A stretch of DNA of 64,000 nt from Paracoccus fistulariae (GCF_028553785.1 NZ_CP067136.1:3346501-3410500), one strand, 5' to 3'; numbered from the stretch's first letter, positions 50,409 through 60,074 are shown. The notes: generated by a model from the sequence alone, not told the origin. Program-made: numbers and translations.

Positions 50409-50423
50409 ACCTTTACCAAAGGT
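50409..50423 (-). promoter_or_regulatory. Inverted repeat covering the miaA ribosome site
   Basis: ACCTTT-ACC-AAAGGT is a perfect 6+3+6 dyad. On the minus strand the AAAGG half is the presumed miaA Shine-Dalgarno, so a short RNA hairpin would hide it. It could equally be an operator in the 93-base space shared with the divergent pyrH gene. Confidence 0.35.
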
Positions 50424-50494
50424 TGATCACAGGGGGGTTTTGCGACATTTTGCGCGGCGATGAAAGTGACGCCCTTGGCAAGGAAGGACATGAG

Positions 50495-51229
50495 ATGACC
50501 GACGACAAGGGCGACGCGCCCACGCAATATGGCCGCGTAATGCTGAAAATCTCGGGTGAGGCGCTAATGGGCGATCAGGGTTTCGGCCTGCATCCGCCCA
50601 CCGTGGCCCGCATCGCCAATGAGGTTGATTCGGTCGCCAAGATGGGGGTCGAGGTCTGCATGGTCATCGGCGGCGGCAATATTTTCCGCGGGCTTCAGGG
50701 CAGCGCTCAGGGGATGGAGCGCACGACGGCCGATTACATGGGCATGCTGGCCACGGTGATGAATGCGCTGGCCATGCAATCCGCGATCGAGGCCCTTGGC
50801 CATCATTGCCGGGTGATCAGCGCCATCCGCATGGATGAGGTCTGCGAGCCCTATATCCGCCGCCGCGCCATCCGCCATCTGGAAAAGAAGCGGATCGTGA
50901 TTTTCGCCGCAGGCACCGGCAATCCCTATTTCACCACCGATACCGCCGCCACCCTGCGCGCCAATGAGATGAATTGCGAGGCGATCTTCAAGGGCACCAA
51001 GGTCGATGGCGTCTATGACAAGGATCCCAAGAAATTCCCCGATGCCAAACGCTATGGCGATGTCAGCTATGATGAGGTGCTGCAAAAGCATCTGGGGGTG
51101 ATGGATGCCTCGGCCATTGCGCTGGCGCGGGACAACAAGCTGCCGATCATCGTCTTCTCGCTGGATGAGCCGGGCGGGTTCCGCACAATTCTGGAAGGGC
51201 GCGGCACCTATACCCGCGTTCATAACTGA
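50495..51229 (+). CDS. pyrH: UMP kinase
   Basis: PyrH (EC 2.7.4.22), bacterial hexameric amino-acid-kinase-fold UMP kinase, 244 residues. [20 protein letters not shown] is the N-terminal ATP/UMP site, [14 protein letters not shown] follows, and the UTP/UMP region [16 protein letters not shown] is present. The start at 50495 has AAGGAAGGA. In many genomes rpsB and tsf precede pyrH; here miaA lies divergently instead. It is followed by frr. Confidence 0.96.
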   Translation: MTDDKGDAPTQYGRVMLKISGEALMGDQGFGLHPPTVARIANEVDSVAKMGVEVCMVIGGGNIFRGLQGSAQGMERTTADYMGMLATVMNALAMQSAIEALGHHCRVISAIRMDEVCEPYIRRRAIRHLEKKRIVIFAAGTGNPYFTTDTAATLRANEMNCEAIFKGTKVDGVYDKDPKKFPDAKRYGDVSYDEVLQKHLGVMDASAIALARDNKLPIIVFSLDEPGGFRTILEGRGTYTRVHN

Positions 51230-51236
51230 CGCTGGC

Positions 51237-51278
51237 GGGCCGCGCCTGCCCGGGATGATCCCGCGGTCAGGCGCGCCC
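51237..51278 (+). terminator. Compound hairpin between pyrH and frr
   Basis: GGGCCGCGCCTG (51237-51248) pairs with CAGGCGCGCCC (51268-51278) with one bulge, and within the loop CGGGAT-G-ATCCCG (51251-51263) forms a second stem. No T run follows. It starts eight bases after the pyrH stop and likely ends or slows pyrH transcription; frr then needs its own promoter in 51279-51386. Confidence 0.5.
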
Positions 51279-51386
51279 GGTCAGGCAATTTGACGCTGAT
51301 CTGATTGCATCGGTTGCGGGCAAAGCCTTTGCCATGCATATGCAATCCGGTTACAAGCATTCAAAAGCAGATCAGAGGCAGCCCCA

Positions 51387-51950
51387 ATGGCAGAGGATAT
51401 CGAAATCGACATCGACGATCTTGAGCGGCGGATGAAAGGCGCGATGGAAAATCTGCGCCATGAATTCGGCTCTCTCCGCACGGGTCGGGCCTCGGCCTCG
51501 ATGGTCGAACCGGTGCAGGTCGAGGCTTATGGCCAGATGACCCCGATCAATCAGGTCGGCACCGTGAACGTGCCCGAGCCGCGCATGGTCACCATCAATG
51601 TCTGGGACAAGGCGATGGTCGGCAAGGTCGAGAAGGCCATCCGCGAAAGCGGTCTGGGCATCAACCCGCAGCTGAACGGCACCATCATCATGCTGCCGAT
51701 CCCCGAGCTGAACGAAGAGCGCCGCAAGGAACTGACCAAGGTCGCCGCCCAATATGCCGAAAGCGCCCGCGTGGCGATCCGCAATGTGCGCCGCGACGGG
51801 ATGGATCAGATCAAGAAGGGCAAGGCCAATGGCATGCCCGAGGACGATCAGAAATTCTGGGAAACCGCGGTTCAGGAACTGACCGACAAGATGATCGGGA
51901 ATGTCGATCAGGTTCTAGAGGCCAAGCAGGCCGAGATCATGCAGGTCTGA
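51387..51950 (+). CDS. frr: Ribosome recycling factor
   Basis: RRF, 187 residues, splits post-termination ribosomes with EF-G. Three-helix bundle domain with [20 protein letters not shown] and the hinge, [20 protein letters not shown], and the C-terminal [20 protein letters not shown]. Length is standard. It sits between pyrH and uppS, the usual order. Confidence 0.97.
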   Translation: MAEDIEIDIDDLERRMKGAMENLRHEFGSLRTGRASASMVEPVQVEAYGQMTPINQVGTVNVPEPRMVTINVWDKAMVGKVEKAIRESGLGINPQLNGTIIMLPIPELNEERRKELTKVAAQYAESARVAIRNVRRDGMDQIKKGKANGMPEDDQKFWETAVQELTDKMIGNVDQVLEAKQAEIMQV

Positions 51951-51957
51951 GGGTAGA

Positions 51958-52692
51958 ATGGCCGCTGAAACCGCACAGGTACTGGCATCCGGTGGGTCCG
52001 AACAGCGGCCTCGCCATGTGGCGATCATCATGGACGGAAACGGACGTTGGGCGACGGAACGCGGCTGGCCGCGCTTGGTCGGCCATCGTCGGGGTGCCGA
52101 ACGCGTCAAGCAGATCGTGCGGGCCTGCCCCGATCTTGGCGTCAACTGGCTGACCGTCTATGCCTTCTCGACCGAGAACTGGAAACGCTCGACCGAGGAA
52201 GTCCTTGGTCTGATGAAGATCTTCCGCCGCTATATCCAGTATGAAGCACAGGGCATGGCCGCCGAGGGCGTGCGCATGCGGTTCATCGGTGGCCGTGAAA
52301 GGCTGGACGCCAAGCTGCAGGCGCTAATGGGCTCTATCGAGGCGCGGACGGCGGGGAATACCCGGCTGAACCTGACCGTGGCGATCAATTACGGCGGCCG
52401 GGACGAAATTACCCGTGCCACCGCCCGGCTGGCCAAGAAGATCGCCAGCGGCGAAGTGACCGACCCGACCGAGGCCGATCTGGCCGCCTGTCTGGACACG
52501 GCCGGTCAGCCCGACCCGGATCTTGTGATCCGCACCTCGGGCGAGACGCGGACCTCGAATTTCCTGCCCTGGCAGGCGGCCTATGCCGAATATGAATTCA
52601 CCCCGACGCTGTGGCCGGATTTCACGCCCGACCATCTGGCGCAGATCCTGGACCGTTTTGGCCTGCGTGATCGCCGCTTCGGGGGCGTATGA
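51958..52692 (+). CDS. uppS: Isoprenyl transferase (undecaprenyl diphosphate synthase)
   Basis: UppS (EC 2.5.1.31) makes the C55 lipid carrier for peptidoglycan and O-antigen. 244 residues; HVAIIMDGNGRWATERGWPR holds the catalytic Asp, then GHRRGAERVKQIV, LTVYAFSTENWKR, and PDLVIRTSGETRTSNFLPWQ near the C-terminus. The last of these reads GETRTSNFLPWQ where GExRLSNFLLWQ is usual, a mild variation. It starts eight bases after frr and overlaps cdsA by four bases. Confidence 0.96.
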   Translation: MAAETAQVLASGGSEQRPRHVAIIMDGNGRWATERGWPRLVGHRRGAERVKQIVRACPDLGVNWLTVYAFSTENWKRSTEEVLGLMKIFRRYIQYEAQGMAAEGVRMRFIGGRERLDAKLQALMGSIEARTAGNTRLNLTVAINYGGRDEITRATARLAKKIASGEVTDPTEADLAACLDTAGQPDPDLVIRTSGETRTSNFLPWQAAYAEYEFTPTLWPDFTPDHLAQILDRFGLRDRRFGGV

Positions 52693-53522
52693 CCGGCGGC
52701 GGCGAAAAAGCTGCGGGGAAATGGGGCGATCTGTCCCGGCGTATCGCGTCCACGGTGGTGCTGATTGCGATCGGGGTCATGCTGGCAACGGCTAGCGGGA
52801 TCTGGCTGCGGCTGGGCATGGCGCTGATTTCTGCGATCACCTTCTGGGAACTGGCCGCCATGACCGGCTGGGCCAACCCAACGCTGAGCCCCGGTCCCTT
52901 CGGTCGCTGGCGCGCCATCGCGCTGGCGCTGATCGCGGGGCTGTCACAAGCCGCCGCGCTGCTGTTCGATTTCCCGGGCAGCATCCTGATCCTGCTGCTG
53001 CCGATCATCGCCGGGTTGCCCGGCGCAACGCCACGCGACCGCTGGACCTACGCGCTGTTTGGCGCGGCGATCATGCTGGTCGCCTATGGTCTTGTCGGCT
53101 TCCGAGAGGAATACGGCCTGCCCTTCGTGCTGTGGCTGATGGGGATCGTCATTATCTCGGACACGCTGGGCTATTTCGCCGGGCGCATCTTTGGCGGGCC
53201 GAAATTCTGGCCTGCGGTCAGCCCGAAAAAGACCTGGTCCGGCACGGTGGCGGGCTGGATCGGATCGGCGATCTTCGGCTGGATCCTCTATATGACCGGA
53301 CATGGCGATGTGGCGCTGGTCTGGGTGTCGCCACTGGTCTGTTTCGCGGGGCAGCTGGGCGATATCGCGGAAAGCTGGCTGAAGCGGCGGGCCGGGGTCA
53401 AGGACAGTTCGAACCTGATCCCCGGTCATGGCGGGTTCATGGATCGTTTCGACGCAGTGACGGGCGCGGTGCTTGCCACGATGGTGATTGGACTTGTGGC
53501 CAAACTGCCCGTAGTGAGCTGA
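52689..53522 (+). CDS. cdsA: Phosphatidate cytidylyltransferase
   Basis: CdsA (EC 2.7.7.41) makes CDP-diacylglycerol, the branch point to all phospholipids. 277 residues with about eight membrane segments; the signature occupies the C-terminal part (GDIAESWLKRRAGVKDSSNL, then IPGHGGFMDRFDA), and SPKKTWSGTVAGW precedes it. Overlaps uppS as ATGA, and dxr follows in four bases. Confidence 0.95.
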   Translation: MTGGGEKAAGKWGDLSRRIASTVVLIAIGVMLATASGIWLRLGMALISAITFWELAAMTGWANPTLSPGPFGRWRAIALALIAGLSQAAALLFDFPGSILILLLPIIAGLPGATPRDRWTYALFGAAIMLVAYGLVGFREEYGLPFVLWLMGIVIISDTLGYFAGRIFGGPKFWPAVSPKKTWSGTVAGWIGSAIFGWILYMTGHGDVALVWVSPLVCFAGQLGDIAESWLKRRAGVKDSSNLIPGHGGFMDRFDAVTGAVLATMVIGLVAKLPVVS

Positions 53523-53525
53523 CCC

Positions 53526-54683
53526 ATGCGACGTATATCCATTTTCGGCGCGACCGGTTCGGTCGGTGCCAACTGTGTTGATCTGATCCGGCGGGAACAG
53601 GGCAGCGGCGCCTATCGGGTGGTTGCGCTGACCGGGGGCCGCAATATTGCGCGGCTGGCCGAGATGGCGCGCGATTTGCAGGCAGAAATCGCGGTCACGG
53701 CCTATCCTGACCTGCTGGACGATCTGCGCGCCGCGCTGGCAGGCAGCGGGACAGAGGCCGCAGCCGGGCCCGAGGCGCTGATAGCGGCGGCCCAGCGTCC
53801 CGCCGATTGGGTGCTGTCTGCGATTGTCGGATCAGCCGGGCTTGCACCGGGTCTGACCGCCCTGCAAGGGGGCAGCATTCTGGCTTTGGCGAACAAGGAA
53901 TCGCTGGTCTGTGCCGGTCCCTTGCTGCGTCGTGCGGCGGATGCGGCCGGGACCAGGATCCTGCCCGTCGATTCAGAACATTCCGCCGTATTTCAGGCAC
54001 TTGGCAATGATAGCCTCGACAGCGTCAAGACGGTGACGATCACCGCCTCGGGCGGCGCATTCCGCGACTGGCCGCTGGAGCGGCTGGCAGCTGCGACGGT
54101 GGCCGAGGCCTCGACCCATCCCAACTGGGCCATGGGTCAGCGGATCACCATCGACAGCGCCTCAATGTTCAACAAGGCGATGGAAGTGATCGAGGCGAAA
54201 GAGTTTTTCGGCCTGCGCCCCGATCAGATCCGCGTTGTCGTGCATCCCGAATCCATCATTCATGCCATGGTCAGCCATATTGACGGCGGCACCATCGCCC
54301 ATCTGGGCGCGCCGGACATGCGCCACGCCATAGGTTACGCACTGCATTGGCCGCAGCGCGGTGCGCTGCCGGTCGCGGATCTGGATCTGGCGGCGCTTGG
54401 TCGGCTGACCTTTCGCGAACCCGATGAGATCCGCTGGCCCGCCCTGCGCCTTGCGCGCGAGGTGATGCAGGCGGGTGGCATGGCGGGCGCGGTCTTCAAT
54501 GCTGCCAAGGAACAGGCGCTGGATGATTTCATCGCCGGGCGCATCGCCTTTACCGAGATGTCTCCGCGCGTCGAAAATACCCTGTCGGCGCTGTCCGCAC
54601 AGGCAGGCTTCGCGGCTGATCCCGACGATCTACAGACCGTCCTGGAATGGGACCAAGCAGCCAGACAGGAGGCCGCCGCATGA
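53526..54683 (+). CDS. dxr: 1-deoxy-D-xylulose 5-phosphate reductoisomerase
   Basis: Dxr (EC 1.1.1.267), the committed step of the MEP isoprenoid pathway, 385 residues. NADPH motif ISIFGATGSVGANCVDLI, metal and substrate region LPVDSEHSAVFQAL, SGGAFRDWPLE, and the signature ASTHPNWAMGQRITIDSASM followed by NKAMEVIEAKEFFG. It supplies the precursors used by UppS and MiaA in this window. Overlaps rseP by four bases. Confidence 0.96.
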   Translation: MRRISIFGATGSVGANCVDLIRREQGSGAYRVVALTGGRNIARLAEMARDLQAEIAVTAYPDLLDDLRAALAGSGTEAAAGPEALIAAAQRPADWVLSAIVGSAGLAPGLTALQGGSILALANKESLVCAGPLLRRAADAAGTRILPVDSEHSAVFQALGNDSLDSVKTVTITASGGAFRDWPLERLAAATVAEASTHPNWAMGQRITIDSASMFNKAMEVIEAKEFFGLRPDQIRVVVHPESIIHAMVSHIDGGTIAHLGAPDMRHAIGYALHWPQRGALPVADLDLAALGRLTFREPDEIRWPALRLAREVMQAGGMAGAVFNAAKEQALDDFIAGRIAFTEMSPRVENTLSALSAQAGFAADPDDLQTVLEWDQAARQEAAA

Positions 54684-56011
54684 GCGAACTGATCCCGCAA
54701 TTCGGCGGCACCATCTGGACCCTGGCGGCATTTATCGTTGCGCTGGCAGTGATCGTGACGGTGCATGAATACGGCCATTACATCATCGGCCGCCTGTCGG
54801 GTATCCGGGCGCTGGTCTTTTCCATCGGCTTCGGGCCGCGCCTGTTTTCGCGGCGGGACCGGCGCGGCACGCTGTGGCAGGTCGCGGCCATCCCTCTGGG
54901 CGGCTATGTCAAGTTTCTGGGCGACAGCAATGCGGCCAGCGCGGGAACCGGGCGCGCGGTCGATCCGGCCCTGCGTCGCCAGACGCTGAACGGCGCGCCG
55001 CTTTGGGCGCGCTTTGCCACGCTGCTGGCGGGGCCGGTGTTCAACTTCATCCTGTCGATCCTGATCTTTGGCGGCTTCGCGCTGGTTCAGGGCTTGCCGT
55101 CATCCGATGTGGTGGTCGGCCAGATCGACGAGGCGCCGCCCGCCATCGTGAATGATTTGCGGACCGGCGACCGGGTGATCGCGATCGGTGACCAGCCGGT
55201 GGAAAACTGGTCCGATATCGGCGCCGCCGCGCAGGTTTTGCCCGTCGCGCCGCAACAGGACTGGACCGTGATCCGCAATGGCGCCGAAATCGTCGTGCCC
55301 GGTCCCGATCCGATGCCTGCGCGGATCAGCGGTGTCGCACCGCGCAGCGCGGCTGCGGATGCCGGGCTTCGGGCCGGGGATGTGGTCATGTCCATCGAAG
55401 GTCAGCCAGTCACCCGCTTTACCCAGATGCGCGATGCGGTCGAAGCGGCACAGGGGCAGGCCATCGTCCTGAACGTCTGGCGCCCGGGCGAGGGGCGGGC
55501 GGATTACACGCTGGCCCCGAAAATGCAGGACCTGCCCGCTGCCGATGGCGGCTATGAGCAGCGCTGGCTGATCGGCGTCACCGGCGGCTCCAGCTATTTC
55601 GCGCCCGAGATGCGCCGCGCAGGCCCGGTCGAGGCCTTGTGGCTGGGCGTCCGGCAGACATGGGAGATCATCACATCGTCGCTTTCGGGCATGTGGGCGA
55701 TGATCACCGGCCAGATCGGCAGCTGCAATCTGGGCGGGGCGATCTCGATCGCGGAAAGCACCGGACAGGCGGCCAGTGCGGGCGGCGCGAATTTCCTGTG
55801 GTGGATCGCGGTGCTGTCGGCAGCCATCGGTTTTCTGAACCTGCTGCCGATCCCGGTTCTGGATGGCGGGCATCTGATGTTTTACACGTGGGAAGCCATC
55901 ACCGGGCATCCGCCTTCGGACCGGGTGCTGAATCTGCTGACCGCGATTGGCATGGCGGCGGTGCTGTCGCTGATGATTTTCGGCCTCACGAACGATATTT
56001 TCTGCCCATAA
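54680..56011 (+). CDS. rseP: RIP metalloprotease RseP (site-2 protease)
   Basis: Membrane-embedded zinc protease of the M50 family, 443 residues, which cleaves anti-sigma factors and remnant signal peptides within the membrane. HEYGH (29-33) in the first helix is the zinc site; the second zinc ligand region is NLLPIPVLDGGHLMFY near the C-terminus. Between them are two periplasmic PDZ domains (about 125-190 and 200-280, with the GDVVMSIEGQPVT core in the second). The start at 54680 overlaps the dxr stop as ATGA. Confidence 0.94.
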   Translation: MSELIPQFGGTIWTLAAFIVALAVIVTVHEYGHYIIGRLSGIRALVFSIGFGPRLFSRRDRRGTLWQVAAIPLGGYVKFLGDSNAASAGTGRAVDPALRRQTLNGAPLWARFATLLAGPVFNFILSILIFGGFALVQGLPSSDVVVGQIDEAPPAIVNDLRTGDRVIAIGDQPVENWSDIGAAAQVLPVAPQQDWTVIRNGAEIVVPGPDPMPARISGVAPRSAAADAGLRAGDVVMSIEGQPVTRFTQMRDAVEAAQGQAIVLNVWRPGEGRADYTLAPKMQDLPAADGGYEQRWLIGVTGGSSYFAPEMRRAGPVEALWLGVRQTWEIITSSLSGMWAMITGQIGSCNLGGAISIAESTGQAASAGGANFLWWIAVLSAAIGFLNLLPIPVLDGGHLMFYTWEAITGHPPSDRVLNLLTAIGMAAVLSLMIFGLTNDIFCP

Positions 56012-56025
56012 GGCGCGATGCGCTT

Positions 56026-56054
56026 TTGACAGGGCCAGCCGTTTGGGGCACAAG
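56026..56054 (+). promoter_or_regulatory. Possible sigma-70 promoter before bamA
   Basis: TTGACA at 56026-56031 fits a -35 box; about 17 bases on, only a poor -10 candidate (around GCACAAG, 56048-56054) is seen. The 102-base gap between rseP and bamA is long enough for a separate bamA promoter. Confidence 0.3.
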
Positions 56055-56113
56055 CTGAAGGCAATTCAAGGTGCCGTCAGTGCACCGCTGCAAACTGAAA
56101 AAGAGGGGCGGCA

Positions 56114-58414
56114 ATGACACGGAAACTGGGCAAGGGCGCAGTGGCGCTGGTCACGGCATTGACGATTACCGCGCCGGCAGCGCTGATCCCGTCAGCCGCT
56201 TCGGCCTATGTCTTCAACGATGTGCAGATCGAGGGCGCGCAGCGGATCGAACCGGCCACGATCCTGTCCTACGCCAATATCGCGCGCGGGCAGAACGTAT
56301 CGGCAGGAGAGCTGAATTCCGCGCTGCAGCGGTTGCAGAATGCGGGCCTGTTCGAAACCGTCGAGGTCGAGCCGCGCGGCAATGTTCTGGTCATCCGGGT
56401 GCGCGAATATCCGACCATCAACCAGATCAGCTTCGAGGGCAATCGCCGCATCGATGATGAGCAGCTGGCCGAGATCGTCCGTTCGCAATCCCGCCGCGTC
56501 TATCAGCCCTCGCAGGCGCTGGCGGATGCGCAGAATATCTCGCAGGCCTATGCCACCGAGGGGCGTCTTGCCGCCCGCGTCGACCCCAAGATCATCCGCC
56601 GCAGCGATAACCGCGTCGATGTCGTCTTCGAAATCCGCGAAGGCGACCTGACCGAGATCGAGCGTATCGGCTTTACCGGCAACCGCGCCTTCAGCGACCG
56701 CCGCCTGCGCAACGTGCTGGAAACCAAGCAGGCGGGTATTCTGCGCCGCCTGATCCGCGCCGATACCTTCGCGCCCGAACGGATCCCCGTCGATCAGCAA
56801 TTGCTGACCGATTTCTATCGCTCGCGCGGTTACGCCGATTTCAAGGTTCAGGCCGTGGCGCCGGAACTGACGCGCGAACGCGACGCGTTCTACGTGACCT
56901 TCAACATTCAGGAAGGCCCGCGCTATCGCTTTGGCCGCGTCGATACCGTCTCCGAGATTCCGGGCGTGGATGCGTCTGCCTTTGCCGCGCAGAACCGCGT
57001 CGATCGCGGCGATGTCTATAACCCCGCAGCCATCGACAATACCATCCGCCGGATGGAAACCGTGGCCATTCAGCAGGGTCTGAACTTTGTCAATATCGAG
57101 CCGCGCATTTCCCGCAATCCGCAGAACCAGACGCTGGATCTGACCTTCGCGCTGACCCGCGGCCCGCGCGTTTTCGTCGAACGGATCGATATCGAGGGCA
57201 ATACCACCACCCAGGACCAGGTGATCCGTCGCCAGTTCACCACGGTGGAAGGCGACCCCTTCAACCCGCGCGAAATCCGCAATGCGGCGGAAAGGATCCG
57301 GGCGCTTGGCTATTTCTCGGACGCGCAGGTCGACAGCCGCCAGGGCAGCAGCCCCGAGCAGGTGGTCGTCGATGTGAACGTCGAGGAACAGCCGACGGGT
57401 TCGCTGTCCTTCGGCGCCTCTTATGGCAAGGCGCAGGGCGTCGGCTTCAATGTCTCGCTGAATGAAAGCAACTTTCTGGGGCGCGGTCAGATCGTCGGTC
57501 TGACCCTGTCCACGGCCGATGGCGATCAGCAATCCTCGATCCGCTTTGTCGAGCCTTATTTCCTTGGCCGCGATCTGCGCTTTTCTGCCGGTGCCTTCTA
57601 TAACGTCACCGAAAGCCTGAACTCGGATTATAATACCCGCTCGGTCGGGGTGAATACCTCGGTCGAATTTCCGGTTTCGGAAAATGGCCGGTTGCAGCTG
57701 CGCTATCAGTTGAAAAAGGAAACGCTGGACAGCGTGCCCGACAGCAGCTCGATCATCCTGCAGAACGAAGAGGGGCAGCGCACGACCTCGGCCATCGGCT
57801 ATTCCTATAGCTGGGACAGCCGCCGTCTGGGTCTGGACCCGGTCACCAATTACAAACTGTCCTTCGGTCAGGATTTCGCGGGTGTCGGCGGCGATGTGAA
57901 GACCATCACCACCACCGCCTCGGCAGGGATCGAAAGCAATGCCTGGCGCGAAGAGGTCACCTTCCGCGGCGAATTGGAGCTGGGGGCGATCCACGGATAT
58001 AAAGATTATTCGCCCTGGATCCTGGACCGTTTCCGCGCGGGCACCCGTGTTCGCGGCTTCGAGGCAAACGGCATCGGCCCGCGCGATCTTGCGGCCGAGA
58101 ATGAAGACGCCCTTGGCGGCAATTACTATTGGGCCGCCCGCGCCGAGGCGCAATTCCCCATCGGCCTGCCCGAGGAATATGGCATCACCGGCGGTCTTTT
58201 TGCCGATGTCGGCTCGATCTGGGGGCTGGATAATACGGTCGGCACCAATGGCGTGCGTGTCGATGACGACATGTATGTGCGCGCGGCCGTTGGTGCGTCG
58301 ATCTTCTGGACGACTCCGATTGGTCCGCTGCGCTTCAACTTCTCGAAAGCGGTGGCCAAGGAAGATTACGATGACGAACAGAACTTCGACCTGACCATCT
58401 CGACCCAGTTCTGA
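56114..58414 (+). CDS. bamA: Outer membrane protein assembly factor BamA
   Basis: BamA (Omp85), 766 residues, inserts beta-barrel proteins into the outer membrane. N-terminal Sec signal (to about 34, ending SAASA), five POTRA domains (about 35-350, e.g. VFNDVQIEGAQRIEPATILS, then ISFEGNRRIDDEQLAEIVRS), then the 16-stranded barrel with GTRVRGFEANGIGPRD containing the VRGF-type loop 6 motif. It ends in phenylalanine (TISTQF) as a Bam substrate should. GAGGGG precedes the ATG. Follows rseP and overlaps skp. Confidence 0.96.
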   Translation: MTRKLGKGAVALVTALTITAPAALIPSAASAYVFNDVQIEGAQRIEPATILSYANIARGQNVSAGELNSALQRLQNAGLFETVEVEPRGNVLVIRVREYPTINQISFEGNRRIDDEQLAEIVRSQSRRVYQPSQALADAQNISQAYATEGRLAARVDPKIIRRSDNRVDVVFEIREGDLTEIERIGFTGNRAFSDRRLRNVLETKQAGILRRLIRADTFAPERIPVDQQLLTDFYRSRGYADFKVQAVAPELTRERDAFYVTFNIQEGPRYRFGRVDTVSEIPGVDASAFAAQNRVDRGDVYNPAAIDNTIRRMETVAIQQGLNFVNIEPRISRNPQNQTLDLTFALTRGPRVFVERIDIEGNTTTQDQVIRRQFTTVEGDPFNPREIRNAAERIRALGYFSDAQVDSRQGSSPEQVVVDVNVEEQPTGSLSFGASYGKAQGVGFNVSLNESNFLGRGQIVGLTLSTADGDQQSSIRFVEPYFLGRDLRFSAGAFYNVTESLNSDYNTRSVGVNTSVEFPVSENGRLQLRYQLKKETLDSVPDSSSIILQNEEGQRTTSAIGYSYSWDSRRLGLDPVTNYKLSFGQDFAGVGGDVKTITTTASAGIESNAWREEVTFRGELELGAIHGYKDYSPWILDRFRAGTRVRGFEANGIGPRDLAAENEDALGGNYYWAARAEAQFPIGLPEEYGITGGLFADVGSIWGLDNTVGTNGVRVDDDMYVRAAVGASIFWTTPIGPLRFNFSKAVAKEDYDDEQNFDLTISTQF

Positions 58415-59118
58415 TGCGGGTCGGGCGCCTCTGTCGGGCCCTTGCGGCGCTGCTTGCTGTGGCAGGCGGCGCCGTTGCCGTTTCGGCGCAGAATAGCGAT
58501 GGCCCCGTCATGCCCCCGCCGCAATCCGCGCCGAACCAGATCCCCTCGCGCATGATCGAGGCGCCTGCGGACGCCCAGCAGGTTTTGCAATCGCCGATCC
58601 TGACGGTGGATCAGGACGTGCTGTTCACGAATTCCGCCTGGGGCAAGCGGACGCAGGCCATTCTGGAGGAAGAAGGCACCAAGATCGCCGCCGATAATGA
58701 GCGTCTGGCGGATCTGCTGTCGGCGGAAGAGGCCGAATTGACGCGGCTGCGCGACAGTCTGGATGCAGGAGAGTTCCGCCAGCGCGCCGAGGCCTTCGAC
58801 ACCCGCGCGACCGAGGTGCGCCGCGAACGGGCGCAGGCGGTGCAAGAGTTGAACGCCTGGGCCGAGGCGGATCGCACCGCCTTTTATCGCGCCGCGCTTC
58901 CGCTGATGGGAACGATTGTCGAGGAACGTCGCGCCGTCGCGGTGCTGGACCGGCGCACGGTTTTCGTGTCGCTGGACGCGATTGATGTGACCGCCGATCT
59001 GATCGCCCGCGCCGATGAAGAGCTTGGCGATGGCGATGGCGTGGTGCCCTTCACACCCTCGCCCACCCCAGCCAGCGATCAGCCCATGAATGACGGGGCG
59101 CAGCCGCTGGAGAACTAG
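58414..59118 (+). CDS. OmpH/Skp-family periplasmic chaperone
   Basis: A 234-residue secreted protein with a Sec signal (to AVSA near residue 25), a proline-rich linker, then the OmpH/Skp core: SPILTVDQDVLFTNSAWGKR followed by a charged alpha-helical hairpin (about 85-150) and EERRAVAVLDRRTVFVSLDA. It chaperones outer-membrane proteins to the Bam complex. The last 30 residues are Pro/Ser-rich. It overlaps the bamA stop as TGATG. In related genomes fabZ and lpxA usually come next; they are absent here. Confidence 0.85.
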   Translation: MRVGRLCRALAALLAVAGGAVAVSAQNSDGPVMPPPQSAPNQIPSRMIEAPADAQQVLQSPILTVDQDVLFTNSAWGKRTQAILEEEGTKIAADNERLADLLSAEEAELTRLRDSLDAGEFRQRAEAFDTRATEVRRERAQAVQELNAWAEADRTAFYRAALPLMGTIVEERRAVAVLDRRTVFVSLDAIDVTADLIARADEELGDGDGVVPFTPSPTPASDQPMNDGAQPLEN

Positions 59119-59135
59119 CGCCAGCCCCCGCCGGA

Positions 59136-60074
59136 TCAGGGCAGGCTGGCAATCCGTTCGCTGAGCAGGTCGAAAAAGCCGTCGCGATCCAGGTTGCGGA
59201 TGAACAGCGCATTGGCCGGGCGACCGGTGACGCGCCACCAATCCGCGACGGTCATGCCGGTGGTGAACTCTCCCTGCGTTTCAATCTCGACATTGATCTC
59301 TCGGCCCTCGAACAGGTCGGGTCGGATCAGCCAGCCAATGGTGCAGGGATCATGCAGCGGCGCACCCGCGCTGCCGTATTTTTCCTTGTCGAAACGCTCG
59401 AAAAAATCGGTCCAGCTGGCGACGGCCGGGCCGCAGCGGTTGGGCAGGGCGCGCATCGTCTCGATCCACTCGCGCGAGGTCAGGGCCTGATGCGTGGCAT
59501 CCAGCGGCAGCACGGTGATCGGAACGCCCGAGGCAAAGACCTGCCGCGCGGCCTCGGGATCGACATAGATGTTGAATTCGGCGGCCGGGGTGACATTGCC
59601 GACCTCGAAATAGGCGCCGCCCATCAGCACGATCCGCGCCACGCGACCGATGATTTCGGGCGCGCGCTGAAAGGCGGTGGCGATATTGGTCAGCGGGCCA
59701 AGCGGGACCAGCGTGACCGTGCCCTCAGGCTGCTGGCGCAGGGTGTCGATGATGAAATCGACCGCATGTTCCGGCTGCAGGGCCAGGGTGGGTGCGGGCA
59801 GTTCGATCCCGTCCAGCCCGCTTTTGCCATGCACGTTTTCCGCCGTGACCAGACTGCGCGCGATGGGCCGGTCGCAACCGGCATAGACCGGGATGTCGGT
59901 GCGGCCCGACAGTTCGACCACCTTGCGCGCATTCAGTTCGGTCAGCGCCAGCGGCACATTGCCCGCCACGGCGGTGATGCCCAGCACCTCAAGCTCGGGG
60001 CTGGCCAGCGCCATCAGGATGGCCACGGCATCGTCCTGTCCCGGATCGGTATCGATAATGATCTTCTGCGCCAT
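59136..60074 (-). CDS. Inosine-uridine-type nucleoside hydrolase
   Basis: IUNH-fold ribonucleoside hydrolase, 312 residues, splitting nucleosides into base and ribose in salvage. The Ca2+-binding N-terminal motif is KIIIDTDPGQDDAVAILMAL (DTDPGQDD at 8-15), with GNVPL, and the mid-chain EFNIYVDPEAARQVFASG plus the PCTIGWL segment. Start set at 60074 (MAQKIII) with AAGGATG before it; upstream ATGs add an unlikely leader. It converges on the Skp gene with a 17-base gap. No nucleoside transporter is next to it. Confidence 0.9.
   Translation of the reverse strand: MAQKIIIDTDPGQDDAVAILMALASPELEVLGITAVAGNVPLALTELNARKVVELSGRTDIPVYAGCDRPIARSLVTAENVHGKSGLDGIELPAPTLALQPEHAVDFIIDTLRQQPEGTVTLVPLGPLTNIATAFQRAPEIIGRVARIVLMGGAYFEVGNVTPAAEFNIYVDPEAARQVFASGVPITVLPLDATHQALTSREWIETMRALPNRCGPAVASWTDFFERFDKEKYGSAGAPLHDPCTIGWLIRPDLFEGREINVEIETQGEFTTGMTVADWWRVTGRPANALFIRNLDRDGFFDLLSERIASLP

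Noticed and set aside
56192..58153. 653-codon minus-strand open frame
   Set aside because: Fully antisense to bamA, which is certain; the product has no recognisable motif.
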